NCBI GenBank assembly: GCA_943354455.1
Contig: CALRCB010000011.1
Location: 1-12,303 of the forward strand
From: Candidatus Staskawiczbacteria bacterium
GTDB taxonomy: Bacteria > Patescibacteriota > Minisyncoccia > Minisyncoccales > Staskawiczbacteraceae
DNA length: 12,303 nucleotides
Reading direction: 5' to 3'
Shown here: one piece after another, positions 7,321-12,303 of the stretch
How positions within the stretch are numbered: the first letter of the stretch is position 1
Layout: each line of letters opens with the position of its first letter
Translations under genes and position numbers: made by a program
Notes under the pieces: model-generated
The model's database searches: none
What the model was told of the DNA's origin: nothing
The model's input: only the letters and a program-made list of their open reading frames with translations

Positions 7321-8766
7321 TTAAATTAATTTCTTTAATATCTCTTGCACGGTGGCTGGGTTGGCGGTGCCACGGGTAGCGCCCATGACTTGCCCAGACA
7401 AAAATTGAATAACATTAGTGTTTCCACCCTTATAGTCTGCTACCGCTTTTGGGTTTTTAGCAATTACATCTGTAATAATTTTTTCCAGCTGTCCATTGTC
7501 TTTCATTTGTCCCCAATTGTTTGACTCAACAATATTTGATGGCTCAACTCCGGTATTAAACATTTCCAGTAAAACTGTTTTAGCGGTTTTACTATTAATT
7601 TCTTGCCGGTGAATCATTTTTACAAACTCGCCAAAATTCTCCGGGGTAATTTTACAATCCTTTTCAAAAAATTCCTTACCGCCCAAAAGCCCCTGTAAGT
7701 CAGAAATCAAATAATTCGAAACTAATTTATACAGATCTTTACTGCTTTTTACTTTTTCAGCTATCAGCCAAGCCTGCAATTCTGAAACCACTTTTTCAAA
7801 GTATTCGCTCAACTCTTTTTGGTTAACAAAAACTTCTACCTGGCTTTTTTCTAAGGCGTATTCTTTTTCAAAGCGTACCCGTTTTTGCTCTGGCAATTCG
7901 GGGATTTCTGATTCTATACCGGTAATATATTCTTTTTCAAAGTGAAGCGGTGGCAAATCAGGCTCAGGAAAATACCGATAATCATGGGCTGATTCTTTTT
8001 CCCGCTGACTGAAGGTTATCTCTTTTTTATCATTCCAGCCCCGGGTTTCCTGCACCACAACTCCCCCACTTTCCAATAATTCTGTTTGACGGGCAATTTC
8101 AAAATCAATCGCTCGTGCAACTACTCGAAAAGAATTTAAGTTTTTAATCTCAACCTTGGTACCGAGTTTTTTGGTTTTACTTACACTGATGTTTACCTCA
8201 ACCCGCATTAAGCCTTTTTCCATATCTGCGTCCGACACTTCCAAATACTTAAATATTAATTGCAATTCTTTGGCAAAATCACTAGCTTCTTTACCGCTAG
8301 TTATGTCTGGCTCGGTTACTAATTCCATCAACGGTACACCTGCCCGATTAAAATTTACCAATGAATAATCGGCACCTTCCGGATGAATAGAGCTTCCTGT
8401 GTCTTCTTCTAGATGAATCCGGGTAATGCCAATTTTATGTCCATCAATAACTAAATACCCACCCTCGCACAACGGCTGGTCGTATTGTGAAATTTGATAC
8501 CCTTTTGGAATATCCGGATAAAAATAATTTTTGCGGTCAAATTTTGATTCCGTAGCAATTTTACAGTGTAAAGCCAAACCAGTTTTTATTACTTTTTTTA
8601 CTGCTTCTTCATTGGCAGCCGGCAATGTTCCAGGCTGAGCGGTGCACACTTCACAAATATTAAAATTCGGCCGAGTTTCATTCGGATCATTTTTGCACGA
8701 GCAAAACATTTTTGAATTTGTTTTTAGCTCAGCGTGAACTTCTAAACCAACAGCCAGCTTATACAT
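7321..8766 (-). CDS. gatB: Asp/Glu-tRNA(Asn/Gln) amidotransferase subunit B
   Basis: The tRNA-binding and kinase/transamidase subunit of GatCAB. This complex converts Glu-tRNA(Gln) to Gln-tRNA(Gln), and in many bacteria Asp-tRNA(Asn) to Asn-tRNA(Asn). The 481 residues are full length. It opens with YKLAVGLEVHAELKT. C22, C24, C38 and C41 form the CxC...CxxC zinc pattern found in part of the family. The GatB signature region reads KNLNSFRVVARAIDFE and QETRGWN. The C-terminal third is helical and ends in a YqeY-like domain (VMGATRGTANPATVQEILKKLI). gatA and gatC are not in the window. There is no SD sequence; a promoter is placed so that the mRNA would start at the ATG. A terminator-bearing unit lies 36 nt upstream, so read-through from it is also possible. 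Confidence 0.97.
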   Translation of the reverse strand: MYKLAVGLEVHAELKTNSKMFCSCKNDPNETRPNFNICEVCTAQPGTLPAANEEAVKKVIKTGLALHCKIATESKFDRKNYFYPDIPKGYQISQYDQPLCEGGYLVIDGHKIGITRIHLEEDTGSSIHPEGADYSLVNFNRAGVPLMELVTEPDITSGKEASDFAKELQLIFKYLEVSDADMEKGLMRVEVNISVSKTKKLGTKVEIKNLNSFRVVARAIDFEIARQTELLESGGVVVQETRGWNDKKEITFSQREKESAHDYRYFPEPDLPPLHFEKEYITGIESEIPELPEQKRVRFEKEYALEKSQVEVFVNQKELSEYFEKVVSELQAWLIAEKVKSSKDLYKLVSNYLISDLQGLLGGKEFFEKDCKITPENFGEFVKMIHRQEINSKTAKTVLLEMFNTGVEPSNIVESNNWGQMKDNGQLEKIITDVIAKNPKAVADYKGGNTNVIQFLSGQVMGATRGTANPATVQEILKKLI

Positions 8767-8772
8767 AGTATA

Positions 8773-8801
8773 AATATATCAAAATCAGGCGCGTTTTACA
8801 A
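8773..8801 (-). promoter_or_regulatory. possible leaderless promoter of gatB
   Basis: On the minus strand TTGTAA (8796-8801) and TATATT (8773-8778) are 17 bp apart. A start 7 nt past the -10 box would fall on the A of the gatB ATG (8766), giving a leaderless mRNA. That suits the missing SD sequence. The -35 box lies in the tail of the upstream terminator. AT-rich sequence makes chance matches likely. Confidence 0.4.
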
Positions 8802-8840
8802 TAAAAAAAAGGGGTGATTGGTCTTTACACCAATCACCCC
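8797..8840 (-). terminator. strong Rho-independent terminator upstream of gatB
   Basis: A perfect 12-bp stem, GGGGTGATTGGT (8811-8822) with ACCAATCACCCC (8829-8840), has a 6-nt loop. On the minus strand it is followed by eight T residues and then ATTGTA. It closes the small unit that starts near 8956 and lies between that unit and gatB. Confidence 0.9.
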
Positions 8841-8956
8841 CACAAGACAAGTCCCACCACTGGGACTTAGACAAGGAGGATCACCTCCAATCTTTGGTTG
8901 GTTGACATGGTTGCAATAACCATAATCTTTCCCCTCCTTTCTTTTTCTATGGGCGC
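8803..8956 (-). ncRNA. candidate structured small RNA or leader upstream of gatB
   Basis: The predicted transcript runs about 150 nt from a promoter at 8963-8990 to the terminator at 8811-8840. It can form four consecutive hairpins: ATGGTT/AACCAT (8907-8912 with 8918-8923), GGAGG/CCTCC (8875-8879 with 8884-8888), AAGTCCCA/TGGGACTT (8849-8856 with 8861-8868), and the terminator. The first would bury the start codon of the 18-aa ORF, and the third covers its stop codon. GGTGAT at 8880-8885 (minus strand) could instead pair with ATCACC in the terminator's 3' arm, a possible switch. I recognise no known RNA family; no T-box consensus is present. It may be an attenuator for gatB, an independent small RNA, or a short mRNA. 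Confidence 0.5.
8867..8923 (-). CDS. 18-aa ORF with strong SD, possible leader peptide
   Basis: The ORF encodes MVIATMSTNQRLEVILLV and ends in TAA. It is preceded by AAAGGAGGGG (8931-8940), the strongest SD in the window, with GGAGG ending 9 nt before the ATG. It has its own promoter and terminator. Two features could matter for ribosome-controlled attenuation: adjacent Asn and Gln codons (AAC CAA), the products of the GatCAB pathway downstream, and a run of Val-Ile-Leu-Leu-Val codons before the stop. Neither is long enough to be decisive. The hairpins through the ORF fit a structured RNA equally well. Translation is supported only by the SD. Confidence 0.4.
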   Translation of the reverse strand: MVIATMSTNQRLEVILLV

Positions 8957-8962
8957 ACTCTA

Positions 8963-8990
8963 ATTATAATACTCCGTAAAATTTTATCAA
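8963..8990 (-). promoter_or_regulatory. promoter of the small structured unit
   Basis: On the minus strand TTGATA (8985-8990) and TATAAT (8963-8968) are 16 bp apart. Transcription would start near 8956, giving a 33-nt leader before the 18-aa ORF. The promoter begins just beyond the stop codon of the folA remnant. Confidence 0.65.
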
Positions 8991-8998
8991 GCACTTAT

Positions 8999-9313
8999 TT
9001 ACTTTTTTCTATCAAGGACTGTAAAAGAATAATTATATAAGTTTTTTTCGTCGGGTTGGTGATTTTCGCGGTTTACTTCTTGCCAATCATTGACCTCAAA
9101 TTACGGGAAAAAGATGTCGCTGGAAAAATTCATATCAATATAGATTAGGTACATCCTATCAGTTAAAGGTAAAAATTGCTGATAAATGGATGATCCACCA
9201 CAAATCATCACCTCTTATTCTCCTTTGGTCATTTCCAAAAATTCATCAGTAGTGTTTTTAAAATGCTTCAAATCAGCAGGTAAATACCAGGGCAGTGCAT
9301 TTTTTTTAATAAT
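8999..9313 (-). pseudogene. folA: dihydrofolate reductase remnant
   Basis: A single minus-strand frame reads as decayed DHFR. It starts within IIKKNALPWYLPADLKHFKNTT, with the catalytic-Asp motif PADL intact. It then jumps to DEFLEMTKGE and, after an in-frame TAA (9215-9217), EVMICGGSSIYQQFLP. LTDRMYLIYIDMNFSSDIFFP and a second TAA (9101-9103) follow, then the typical C-terminus DWQEVNRENHQPDEKN and YSFTVLDRKK with a final TAA (8999-9001). Against E. coli DHFR from memory, about 17 N-terminal residues and about 50 residues of the NADPH-binding middle are missing. The frame is kept across the deletion. FSSD replaces the usual EGD, a further sign of decay. It lies 28 nt downstream of tmk, so it was probably the last gene of the dcd-dut-tmk operon. 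Confidence 0.9.
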
Positions 9314-9341
9314 TCATAGTCACCCGACCTTTGGTGCAAAC

Positions 9342-9935
9342 TTAAGTTAATATTTCTTTTTTAATCTCTTCAAAAACTTCATTAATTGCTTTTTCGCCAT
9401 TTATCATAACTACATTATCAAACATTGCCGGAAGCTTTTTATACACCTCATTTACCTTGGTAAGTTTTTCCTTTTGTTCAAAATATTCTTTATCTTCTCC
9501 CCTTCCCTCAATTCTTTTCAGGCAGGATTCAACTGAAACATCAATAACAAAAGTTATGTCTGGCAACAAAAAATTGCTATTCATTCCTGTAAGCAAAGCA
9601 ACATCCAGGCCTTCGGCATGTCCATAAGCAATAGTAGAAAAAAAATAACGGCTTGAAACAACAAATTTTCCTCCCTCCAAAGCCGGAATTACTTTATTCT
9701 CCAAATGCTCTTTTCTATCTTGCACATATAATTGTTGTAATTGAAGTGGCTCAATTTTTATTTCTCCCTTCAATGCTTGCTTTATTTTCCGCCCAGATTA
9801 AGAATCTATCGTCGGTTCTTTCGTTAAAATAACTTCTTTGCCGTTATTTTTTAAAAAATCAACCACCAAATCAACCTGGGCGCTTTTACCCGACCCGTCC
9901 ATTCCTTCTAATACAAAAAATTTCCCTTTTGGCAT
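9342..9935 (-). pseudogene. tmk: thymidylate kinase interrupted by one in-frame TAA
   Basis: Phosphorylates dTMP to dTDP. The ATG at 9935 lies one base after the dut stop codon. The frame gives 45 residues, MPKGKFFVLEGMDGSGKSAQ (P-loop) through ILTKEPTIDS, then TAA at 9798-9800. It continues in the same frame as SGRKIKQALKGEIKIEPLQ to the natural end at 9342. With the stop read through it is 197 codons, normal for Tmk, including a lid region (RIEGRGEDKEYFE). Relatives as I recall them have Glu at the stop position (DSE.GRKI), so a single GAA to TAA change explains it. The usual DRY motif reads SRY (SSRYFFSTIAYG). Restart at the ATG at 9773 would lack the P-loop. Tmk is normally essential, so a sequence error, read-through or a second copy elsewhere are the alternatives to true loss. 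Confidence 0.85.
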
Positions 9936-9936
9936 A

Positions 9937-10368
9937 TTATTTTTTACCTGTTGTTCCAAACCCTCCCCGGTTTTTATTTTCCAGTTTTTCCACTTCTTTC
10001 CATTCAAATTTCGCAATAGGAATAAATACCGCCTGCGCAATCCGTTCCCCCTTTTCAATTAGCACCGGCTTATCAGTAAAGTTATAATAGCTGGCGCGAA
10101 TTTCATCTTCATCGCCACAATAATCCGGATCAATAATTCCAATGCCATTAGGCTTAATCAGCCCCTTTTTATGAATTGAACTTCTGGCGGCCACCATCAT
10201 AAAATATCCCGGCGGAGTTTCAACGGCAATGTTTAAATTCACCAAGCCAACGGTACCCGGTAAAATTTCTACGGCTTGGCGGGCGGTTAAATCAAACGCT
10301 GCGGCACCCGCGGTTTGTTGGGCCGGCATTGGCAATTCTTTATCAAACCGCTTTATTTTTATCTCCAT
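9937..10368 (-). CDS. dut: dUTP diphosphatase (dUTPase)
   Basis: Hydrolyses dUTP to dUMP and pyrophosphate, keeping uracil out of DNA and supplying dUMP for dTMP synthesis. The 143-residue trimeric-type enzyme has all five motifs: AGAAAFDL (20-27), ARSS (61-64), GIGIIDPDYCGD (75-86, with D80 as the expected catalytic Asp), KGERIAQ (106-112) and RGGFGTTGK (134-142). The start ATG lies one base after the dcd stop codon and one base separates its stop from the tmk ATG. There is no SD sequence, so coupled translation is likely. Nothing suggests damage, in contrast to the two genes downstream. Confidence 0.96.
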   Translation of the reverse strand: MEIKIKRFDKELPMPAQQTAGAAAFDLTARQAVEILPGTVGLVNLNIAVETPPGYFMMVAARSSIHKKGLIKPNGIGIIDPDYCGDEDEIRASYYNFTDKPVLIEKGERIAQAVFIPIAKFEWKEVEKLENKNRGGFGTTGKK

Positions 10369-10369
10369 G

Positions 10370-10960
10370 CTACTTAAAATTTATCCACTCGTTATTTTTA
10401 GTGAAATTTTTATGATACTGGCTGGCGATTGGTTTTACACTGCCAAAATATTTACTATTTAAGGCATCTTTCCCATATGGCACATCAGCGTCACTGGAAA
10501 GCTTAACAAAAGCCACTTGGGCGATTGGCATTTTATAATACAGTTTAATCGGCAAGTTAGCTAAATTATGCAATTCTAAGGTAATTTTTAAGGTATTTCC
10601 CGGGTCAACATATCCGGCGGTGGCGTGGACAATTAACCCAATTCTGCCCAATGAAGATTTTCCATTTAATTGCACCACCATATCATTTGGCACGCCAATG
10701 GTTTCGTAAGTCATACCCAAAGCAAATTCACCGGGGTGTAAAATAAATTGCTTATCATCGTTTATGCTCAATTCTTCCATCATATCGTCAATAGGTTCTT
10801 TGGGATCAATACACACATTGTTGGTATTTTTAAAAACTAAAAAATCCGCGCCCAAATGAACATCCACTGAAGCGGGCTGAAGTGAGTTAGGAAACATGGG
10901 TTCAACCTTGATTTTTCCTTCTGCAAGCGCCTGCTTAATATCTTTATCTGATAAAATCAT
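10370..10960 (-). CDS. dcd: dCTP deaminase
   Basis: Deaminates dCTP to dUTP, which the adjacent Dut converts to dUMP. The 196 residues are full length. Seen: QPASVDVHLG (29-37), the active-site block NGKSSLGRIG (99-108) followed by VHATAGYVDPG (111-121), TLELHN with the expected catalytic Glu at 129, and the C-terminal SKYFGSVKPIASQ. A bifunctional deaminase/dUTPase is possible from sequence class alone, but a separate intact dut next door makes that unnecessary. The stop is TAG. First gene of the dcd-dut-tmk-(folA) operon; no SD sequence and a very short predicted leader. Confidence 0.95.
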   Translation of the reverse strand: MILSDKDIKQALAEGKIKVEPMFPNSLQPASVDVHLGADFLVFKNTNNVCIDPKEPIDDMMEELSINDDKQFILHPGEFALGMTYETIGVPNDMVVQLNGKSSLGRIGLIVHATAGYVDPGNTLKITLELHNLANLPIKLYYKMPIAQVAFVKLSSDADVPYGKDALNSKYFGSVKPIASQYHKNFTKNNEWINFK

Positions 10961-10975
10961 TTATATTATTTAGTT

Positions 10976-11004
10976 ATTTTAATACTGTATTTTACCTATT
11001 CCAA
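10976..11004 (-). promoter_or_regulatory. probable promoter of the dcd operon
   Basis: On the minus strand TTGGAA (10999-11004) and TAAAAT (10976-10981) are 17 bp apart. The start would be near 10969, only about 9 nt before the dcd ATG. The promoter lies just past the terminator of the rplK operon. AT-rich sequence limits confidence. Confidence 0.45.
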
Positions 11005-11019
11005 AATAAAATTGCAAAC

Positions 11020-11051
11020 AAAAAAACGGCGGCCTCAATGGCCGCCGTTTT
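11020..11051 (-). terminator. Rho-independent terminator of secE-nusG-rplK
   Basis: A perfect 12-bp stem, AAAACGGCGGCC (11023-11034) with GGCCGCCGTTTT (11040-11051), has a 5-nt loop. On the minus strand the arm continues into a run of seven T residues and GTTTG. It starts 10 nt after the rplK stop codon, so rplA does not follow in this operon. Confidence 0.92.
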
Positions 11052-11061
11052 AAAATACTAA

Positions 11062-11487
11062 TTAACCCTTAATCTCAATACCCATGTTCTTGGCAGTCCC
11101 CCCAATTATCTTCATGGCTTGTTCAATGTCAGTCGTATTTAAATCTTTCAATTTCTTTTCGGCGATTTCTTTTACTTGAGCTTTAGTAACCTTACCAACC
11201 ATTTTTTTATTTGGTTCTCCGGATCCTTTTTCAATTCCCGCCGCTTTCTTTAATAATTCCGAAGCCAACGGAGTTTTTAGGATAAAAGTATAACTTCTAT
11301 CTTTATAAATAGTCACTTCAGCCGGAATAACAAACCCCATTTGGTCGCGAGTGGCTTCATTAAACTTTTGGCAAAATTCCGCAATGTTTAACCCGTGTTG
11401 AGCCAATGCCGGACCAACCGGAGGCGCAGGGTTAGCTTTACCTGCATTAATCTGAATTTTTACTACCGCTTTTACTTCTTTTGCCAT
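11062..11487 (-). CDS. rplK: 50S ribosomal protein L11
   Basis: Part of the GTPase-associated centre of the large subunit, binding 23S rRNA near the L7/L12 stalk. The 141 residues are full length. The N-terminal domain has the typical INAGKANPAPPVGPALAQHG and GLNIAEFCQKFN. The C-terminal rRNA-binding domain runs from VGKVTKAQVKEIAEKK to AMKIIGGTAKNMGIEIKG. Third gene after secE and nusG, the classic order, but a terminator replaces the usual rplA neighbour. No good SD precedes the ATG. Instead a GC-rich hairpin fills the 45-nt gap after nusG. Confidence 0.98.
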   Translation of the reverse strand: MAKEVKAVVKIQINAGKANPAPPVGPALAQHGLNIAEFCQKFNEATRDQMGFVIPAEVTIYKDRSYTFILKTPLASELLKKAAGIEKGSGEPNKKMVGKVTKAQVKEIAEKKLKDLNTTDIEQAMKIIGGTAKNMGIEIKG

Positions 11488-11497
11488 ATTTTTCTTG

Positions 11498-11528
11498 CCC
11501 CGTAGTGAGCTATGCTCTACTACTGGGG
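11498..11528. repeat. imperfect palindrome between nusG and rplK
   Basis: CCCC (11498-11501) pairs with GGGG (11525-11528), GTAG (11502-11505) with CTAC (11520-11523), and GAGC (11507-11510) with GCTC (11514-11517), around a TAT loop. No T-tract follows on either strand, so it is not a standard terminator. It could be a mobile or dispersed palindrome, an RNA processing site, or a regulatory hairpin in front of rplK. Confidence 0.55.
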
Positions 11529-11532
11529 TTAT

Positions 11533-12078
11533 TTATACTTTTTTAATTTGTAATGAATCCAATTCCACTGGTGTATCCCGCCCAAACATATTAACCAGTA
11601 CTTTAATTTTTCCTTTTGCCTGGTCAATTTCAGATACTTTTCCTTCCATTCCCTTAAACGGTCCGTCTAAAATTTTCACCGCCACTCCAATTTCAAAGTC
11701 CACCTGGAATTCGGGTTCACCACTATCCATTCTCTTTTGCAAGTCAGCAATGTCGGCTGCCGATACCGGGATTGGTGTGGTTCCAGCTCCTAAAAATCCG
11801 GTTACCCGGGGAGTGTTTCTAACCACGTACCAGCTTTCGTCATCCACAATCATTTCTACCAATACATATCCAGGATAAATTTTTTCTTCAACGGTTTTTC
11901 TCTTTCCGTTTTTAATTTTTATCTTTTTCTCTTTTGGCACCATCACGTTAAAAATCTTATTTTCCATGCTCAAAGATTCAATTCTTTGTTTAAGATTTTT
12001 TGCAACAGCATCTTCATACCCCGAATAAGTATGAATCACGTACCAATTTTTTTCTTGTTCTACAACTTGCTTAGGCAT
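11533..12078 (-). CDS. nusG: transcription termination/antitermination factor NusG
   Basis: Binds RNA polymerase and modulates pausing, Rho action and transcription-translation coupling. The 181 residues hold an N-terminal NGN domain, starting WYVIHTYSGYEDAVAKNL and including KIYPGYVLVEM and TPRVTGFLG. A C-terminal KOW domain contains VKILDGPFKGMEGKV and ends DSLQIKKV. The length is normal. It lies 24 nt downstream of secE; no SD sequence is visible before the ATG. Confidence 0.98.
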   Translation of the reverse strand: MPKQVVEQEKNWYVIHTYSGYEDAVAKNLKQRIESLSMENKIFNVMVPKEKKIKIKNGKRKTVEEKIYPGYVLVEMIVDDESWYVVRNTPRVTGFLGAGTTPIPVSAADIADLQKRMDSGEPEFQVDFEIGVAVKILDGPFKGMEGKVSEIDQAKGKIKVLVNMFGRDTPVELDSLQIKKV

Positions 12079-12102
12079 GTTATTAAAAACGGTTTAAGAA
12101 TT

Positions 12103-12297
12103 TTACCTTACGATAAATGATTTTAATGCGGTTGAAAAAACATAATCCAACCCGCCCAAAAATGCAGACACTATAATAGTTACTGTCAGCACCAATAAGG
12201 TGAACCGGATAACTTCCCGGGCAGACAACCAATTGGTCTTGCGTAATTCAACGTATACTTCTTTAAAAAATGATTTAACTTTTTCTACAGTTATCAT
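12103..12297 (-). CDS. secE: preprotein translocase subunit SecE
   Basis: Essential single-span partner of SecY in the inner-membrane protein translocase. The 64 residues follow the short bacterial form. An amphipathic N-terminal helix (VKSFFKEVYVELRKTNW) carries the conserved basic/Trp stretch before the membrane. One membrane span lies at about residues 30-52 (FTLLVLTVTIIVSAFLGGLDYVF). The ATG at 12297 is the only start available in the window, and any promoter lies beyond the right edge. Order secE-nusG-rplK supports the call. Confidence 0.95.
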   Translation of the reverse strand: MITVEKVKSFFKEVYVELRKTNWLSAREVIRFTLLVLTVTIIVSAFLGGLDYVFSTALKSFIVR

Positions 12298-12303
12298 ATA
12301 TTT

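Noticed and set aside
8785..8874. A 29-codon minus-strand frame from a TTG, with GGAGGTGATCC (perfect complement of the 16S rRNA 3' end) just upstream and tandem Trp codons like a trp leader.
   Set aside because: The frame runs through the terminator stem and T-tract, and the Trp codons come from the hairpin sequence itself. A coding role is unlikely, though the match to the anti-SD is striking.
8878..8888. GGATCACCTCC on the plus strand, identical to the 3' end of 16S rRNA.
   Set aside because: No other 16S sequence is nearby; it is one arm of a small palindrome (GGAGG...CCTCC), so it is not an rRNA fragment.
8797..8960. T-box riboswitch controlling gatB.
   Set aside because: The conserved T-box sequence and specifier-loop layout are not visible, and the region is too short.
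9101..9800. Reassignment of UAA to Glu in this genome.
   Set aside because: Most genes in the window end in TAA at the expected family length, so UAA works as a stop. Mutation or sequence error is simpler.
9969..10058. N-terminal extension of tmk inside dut.
   Set aside because: The Tmk family begins right before the P-loop; the ATG at 9935, one base after the dut stop, is the natural start.
1..12303. CRISPR arrays, tRNA genes and insertion sequences.
   Set aside because: I saw no regularly spaced repeats, no cloverleaf with TTC loop, and no transposase frame.

Overview
The window reads as a piece of a small, AT-rich bacterial chromosome. I infer a member of the Candidate Phyla Radiation / Patescibacteria, probably on the Parcubacteria side. 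The grounds are compact housekeeping genes, mostly start codons without Shine-Dalgarno (SD) sequences, a ThrRS without its TGS domain, a MiaA of the type I associate with that group, and short GC-rich palindromes, two of them inside reading frames. No taxonomic marker was searched, so this is inference. The standard genetic code fits: genes end in TAA, TAG (dcd) or TGA (the 86-aa gene).

Plus strand, left half. The 3' part of dnaE (replicative polymerase alpha subunit) runs in from the left edge. After an intergenic region holding a small minus-strand gene comes a tight operon: thrS, an unrecognised 538-aa membrane protein, and miaA. These lie 1 nt and 0 nt apart and follow a plausible sigma70-type promoter.

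Minus strand, right half, in transcription order from the right edge. secE, nusG and rplK are closed by a strong terminator. Next is a pyrimidine deoxynucleotide cluster, dcd, dut and tmk, with 1-nt gaps. It is followed by a decayed dihydrofolate reductase gene (folA). The tmk frame is full length but carries an in-frame TAA at codon 46. The folA remnant has lost its N-terminus and about 50 internal residues and has two in-frame TAAs. The route dCTP to dUTP to dUMP to dTMP to dTDP is therefore laid out here, but its last steps look broken and no thymidylate synthase gene is present. Further left are a short promoter-to-terminator unit with an 18-codon ORF, gatB, and an adenylate-kinase-like P-loop protein.

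The most unusual pattern is three minus-strand islets: the 86-aa gene at 1919-2179, the P-loop gene at 6628-7224 and the structured unit at 8803-8956. Each has its own near-consensus promoter, a clear SD sequence that the ordinary genes lack, and a terminator hairpin followed by the same TTTTATTGTA tail. The two longer ones also have visibly higher GC. They look like one class of autonomous, possibly acquired, units set between housekeeping genes.
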